Shown in pieces: positions 15,500-18,520 of a stretch of DNA of 18,520 nucleotides. The position numbers were made by a program, and so were the translations under genes. The stretch's first letter is position 1, and each line of letters starts with the position of its first letter. The notes beneath the pieces were generated by a model. The model made no database searches. It saw only the letters and a list, made by a program, of their open reading frames with translations, and was not told the DNA's origin. Origin of the DNA: Gonapodya prolifera JEL478. Its lineage: Eukaryota; Monoblepharomycota; Monoblepharidomycetes; Monoblepharidales; Gonapodyaceae. The stretch covers positions 17,685-36,204 of the forward strand of contig KQ965903.1 in the NCBI GenBank assembly GCA_001574975.1, written 5' to 3'.

Positions 15500-17829
15500 A
15501 ATGTATGGGTGTGAGGCCACTTGCAAGGGAGGTGCTACCGGGTGGAAGGGATGGGAGGCAGAGTCCTGCCTGTGTTGGGTGGCACTTTTGGGATCAAGGA
15601 TTGCTGTATTTGTTGCTTGCAAGAGGGCTGAGATGGCCTTATCAGTGTAGAATGCCAGATCTGGGATGTGCTCTTCAATGTCATCCAAAGGGAAGTTGAA
15701 ATTTGATCTGAAAGAATCATCATCCCACTTAGCTGTGACAGTGATACAGAGATTGGCTGTTACAAACCTAGGTTCCCATGTTGACGCTGATGGAGGCCAT
15801 CCAGTCCATAATACCAGGTATTCTCTAGTGTCCCCATTATCTCTGAAGCCCAAGACTGCCTGAACTTCAAAGTCTTCATCAGGGACATTTCCTGAATAGT
15901 CCACCTTTTGGATGTCCTCGTTGGTGATTGTTGGAGGGATTAGCCTGAGGTTACGTTGGTGGAACCACCGTTGTGCAATGGTGCCTGGGAGATCCTCCAA
16001 GTTTGGGCCCTGGTGTATCCAGCACAACTTGTACAGGTACTGGGCTTGGTTGACCTTAACAATTGAAGCAGCATGCACCCAAAGAGGGCCAGGAAGCTTG
16101 CCCTTACCTCAGAGTACTTTGCGCACAAGCACCCTGTCTCCAATGTTGAGATCAACCATGTTTCTATGAGCAGTGTTGATGAGGTCCTTGCTACACAACC
16201 TAGGTGAGCTGCACGAGCCTGTAAACTGCAGGAACGTGCACATATGATCAGATGTACATAGCAAGACGTAATGTGCATAGAACTCACCTGCAGGAACGTG
16301 ATGCCAAACTTAGGGCACGTCCTGCAGGTGTGCACATCTAAACCCGCGGCCACAGTAGTGGCACAGCAGCTAATACCCAACACTCATACTACACTATATA
16401 CTCCACGTTAGTGGATGTCAGTGTGACAGTCCTGGTGCTCCGCTTCTGTGAGTGTTGCATCCACTAAAGTATCACGCAGTATGGCTGGTGCAAAGAAGCG
16501 TGTGTCTGTCCTGCCGTAGAATAGAACATCTGGAATGCACTTGGTGGTGGAGTGTTGTTCATGGTTGTAAGTTCTGATCACAGNTTGGAGCACCTCATTG
16601 CAATCCTCCAATGAGCAGTGAAGGGGGTCAAGTTCTTTGGCTTGCATTCCCTGCCACCATTGCGGCTTCACTGTTGCATGGATTCTCTCAACAGCNCCTT
16701 GATTTTGAGGATGGTATGGCCTGCCATGCACTGGATGGACGCCAAAGCAGGTGTGGATGGCAGTGACAATTCCTGATTTGAATTCAGTGCCATCGTCACT
16801 CAGCATCCTGTAACAAAATAGTCAGTCAAGGACTATATTATGCACCATAGCAGACTTACCTTTCTGGTGTTCCATTCGTTGTGTATAAGTGCTCCAAGAA
16901 GTCAACAACATTCTTGGCAGTATGACGCAGGTACAGTTGTCCCCCAAGCTTTTTGCTGAAGTGGTCCACACATGAGAGCAGGTTGAAATTGTGGAGCTTG
17001 GTGAAATCAAATACATAGAGTTCACGAGGTCTGGATGTAATGATGGGGAGGAGTGGTACTGGATTGGGTGCAGCGAGGCTCATGGTACAATGTGGACATC
17101 GCGTGATAAGGGAAGAGACAACTGGGAAGAGTGTCCTCAGGTAGAAGTTTTGGCTGCACTTGTCCCAAGTTCTGTTGATGCCGGGGTGGGTTCCAAAAGC
17201 AGATGACAGGTGGTTGTGTTGATATAGATCAAGAAACTGGTGAAAGATTAGTAAATGATCCAGATTGGTAAGCCCTCCAGATCTAGAGACTTACTTCACC
17301 AAGAGAACGTAGCACCACAAGACCACGCTTCTTTTTATAACTGTATATCAGGCTGTTGTCCAAACATTTATACTTTGCACACTGTATGAAGCAGGATTAG
17401 AGCTACTCATGGAAGTGCGCACTGAAGTGCACCAACCATCCGTTTAAAGTCCTTGTGTTTGTTAAGGTTATCTTTACCCCCAAGGCAAGGAGGAAACCCC
17501 TTATGCTGTAGATACCTTGCAATCTCAGCATGCTTGATGTAGTAAGAACAGAGGACATGGTACTCCTCATTGTTGAGTCTTGGGAGAGGAGGAGGAAGTG
17601 CACTGTAGGTAAAGGTTGCTGTTGTCTCTTCCCCAAGAACCATGTATGTAGTGTTTGCATGAAGTTGATAGGTGTCACCATCTGAGTCAATAAGACAAAA
17701 GGTGGTAGTGTCAACAAGGACAGTTGGTGGCGCCACTCTAAGATGCACGCAAAGTGCATTCTTGTCAATTGTGGTGAGAGTTGTCTTGTAGGTGACACTG
17801 GGATCGTAAACACTGACAAATTGGGGCAT
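15500..17829 (-). pseudogene. Integrase-chromodomain gene of element B, broken
   Basis: Exons are 17829-17437, 17381-17295, 17236-16860 and 16807-16434. A solo LTR (16189-16428) follows, and coding resumes at 16188 down to 15500. The H2C2 finger and all three catalytic acids are readable (FDFTKL, SDDGTEF, and AVERIH next to an ambiguous base at 16696), as is the chromodomain (EYLVLWTGWPPSASTWEP). Lesions: the LTR insertion; an in-frame TGA at 16109-16111 where A has CGA (Arg), a CpG transition; and loss of everything after the linker beyond the chromodomain, including the Ulp1 domain, at the junction with element A. Two introns of A (after its exons 4 and 5) are absent here, and a short stretch around the exon 4/5 junction is deleted. 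It cannot make a full transposase. Confidence 0.88.
16189..16428 (+). repeat. Solo LTR, copy 3, with 5-bp target duplication
   Basis: A 240-bp LTR, nearly identical to 1362-1601, flanked by exact 5-bp duplications GTCCT (16184-16188 and 16429-16433). It lies inside integrase exon sequence of element B. Excluding the LTR and one duplication gives continuous coding homology to A across the site (EHQ-DLINTAH against EHQELIKTAH). The near identity to copy 2 indicates recent activity of the parent retrotransposon. Confidence 0.9.
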
Positions 17830-17953
17830 TGAGGATTTGAAGTAGACGTTGAGCAAATAGGCAACTGCCAAAATGGGCCGTAATAAATACAAAGGGGCAG
17901 CTTCTCACAAACACATGTCCCGCATCAGATGCACAATAAAGGGTTCCCATTTT

Positions 17954-18290
17954 CAGGTAACAAGTAACGTTACCTGTGCAGAAAAATTGGACTTCACTGA
18001 ATCGGTGATGACCAATTTTCTGCAGTTTCGTTTTTGACAGATAACAAAACTGCAGAAATTTGGCCACCACCAATTTGGTGAAGGCCATTTTTTGACAGAT
18101 AACAAAACTGCAGAAATTTGGCCACCATTAATTCAGTGAAGACCATTTTCTTGATAGATAACAAAACTGCAGAAAATTGGCACCACCGATTTGGTGGTGG
18201 CATTTTTTTGACAGGTAGCTGGTCACATTACCTGTGCTGAAAATGCCCTTCACCAAATTGGTGACGGTCATTTTTCACACAGGTAACAGG
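17954..18290. repeat. Central palindrome array of element B
   Basis: Tandem units of about 57-59 bp marked by GACAGATAACAAAACTGCAG start at 18036, 18094, 18153 (as GATAG) and 18210. Each has a palindromic core around TCACTGAATCGGTGA or ACCAATTTGGT, often nested in TGCAGAAA.../...TTTCTGCA or GGCC...GGCC arms. CAGGTAAC/GTTACCTG pairs bracket the array (17954-17976 and about 18230-18287). The core sequence differs from element A, but the nested layout, the TGCAGAAA arm and the position between the divergent genes are the same. Confidence 0.85.
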
Positions 18291-18324
18291 GCCAGTTGAG
18301 GTGACTATTAAGGTAGCCTATCAA

Positions 18325-18330
18325 TATAAA
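18325..18330 (+). promoter_or_regulatory. TATA box of the element B ParB-methyltransferase gene
   Basis: TATAAA in CAATATAAACCC, about 36 bp before the start codon at 18366. This would imply a very short leader. It lies just outside the palindrome array. Confidence 0.45.
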
Positions 18331-18365
18331 CCCAACTTCTTGGAGCTGAATTGTATGCCAAAATC

Positions 18366-18520
18366 ATGACAGCCAAATCCATCTCCAGTCTTATTGCCAA
18401 GTGGCGTCTTCCTGGGACCTTCTCTGTCCCTATCAGCTGCATATCTCTCCAAGCGTTCACACCAGTGCAAGAACACTATGAACGTGGTGTCCAGGAGCTT
18501 ATGTAAGTGTTGAATTGACT
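18366..18520 (+). CDS. ParB-methyltransferase gene of element B, first exon only
   Basis: Exon 1 is 18366-18502 (137 nt), ending with the donor GTAAGT. The encoded N-terminus (SLIAKWRLPGTF, then QAFTPVQEHYERGVQELM) aligns without gaps to the first exon of the element A gene, 25 of 45 residues being identical. The exon has the same length and intron phase. It precedes the ParB motif, which in A is in exon 2. The rest of the gene lies right of the window, so intactness cannot be judged. It is divergent from the broken integrase gene across the palindrome array. Confidence 0.8.

Larger units (their letters stand above)
15500..18520. mobile_element. Element B: truncated inverted sibling of element A
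   Basis: Same divergent plan as A but inverted: an integrase gene on the minus strand, a central palindrome array (about 17954-18290), and the first exon of a ParB-methyltransferase gene on the plus strand running off the window. The Ulp1 domain and the terminal repeat on the integrase side are missing because element A's right end replaces them at 15499. Exon lengths match those in A (integrase exon 2 87 nt, exon 3 377 nt; methyltransferase exon 1 137 nt), so gene structure is conserved while protein sequence has diverged. It carries a solo LTR. Confidence 0.85.

Overview
The window looks like repeat-rich nuclear DNA of a filamentous fungus, probably an agaricomycete (basidiomycete). The genes carry many short GT-AG introns of about 50-120 nt, and one flanking gene resembles the large F-box/LRR families of mushrooms. 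I saw no rRNA, tRNA, CRISPR array or prokaryotic-style operon. Four ambiguous bases (14517, 14585, 16584, 16696) suggest a draft assembly.

The main feature is a family of DNA transposons, seen as one apparently full-length copy and two fragments. Element A (7740-15499, about 7.76 kb) is bounded by 63/64-bp terminal inverted repeats starting TGTCACG. Two genes diverge from its centre. The rightward gene (7 exons, 902 aa) encodes a retroviral-type integrase with an H2C2 zinc finger, a DDE core, a chromodomain and a C-terminal Ulp1-type SUMO protease domain. The leftward gene (20 predicted exons, 801 aa) encodes an N-terminal ParB-like domain, a DNA-methyltransferase-like domain of the N4/N6 type and a basic RGG-like tail. 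Between them lies an array of nested palindromes. I regard this combination (integrase, chromodomain and Ulp1 protease; ParB plus methyltransferase; palindrome array) as the candidate undescribed system. By its integrase and its TGTNR-like ends it appears related to the Ginger DNA transposons.

Element B (15500 to the right edge) is a diverged sibling in opposite orientation. It holds a broken integrase gene, its own palindrome array, and the first exon of its ParB-methyltransferase gene leaving the window at the right. Element C (79-3574) is the decayed 3' part of a third ParB-methyltransferase gene plus its terminal repeat. Three copies of one 240-bp solo LTR (TG...CA, 5-bp target duplications) lie inside B and C, not in host sequence.

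Between C and A (3575-7739) is host-like DNA: an intergenic stretch, a two-exon coiled-coil protein gene with tandem partial duplicates upstream, an unresolved stretch, and the 3' part of an LRR-type gene cut off exactly where element A begins. A's left flank is this host gene and its right flank is the interior of B, with no matching target duplication. A is therefore probably chimeric or rearranged, or the assembly is.

Working idea (inference): the integrase mobilises the element, its chromodomain and Ulp1 domains steer it in chromatin or edit SUMO, and the ParB-methyltransferase protein may bind or modify the central palindromes. In copy A the first catalytic Asp of the integrase reads as Asn, so this copy may not transpose by itself.
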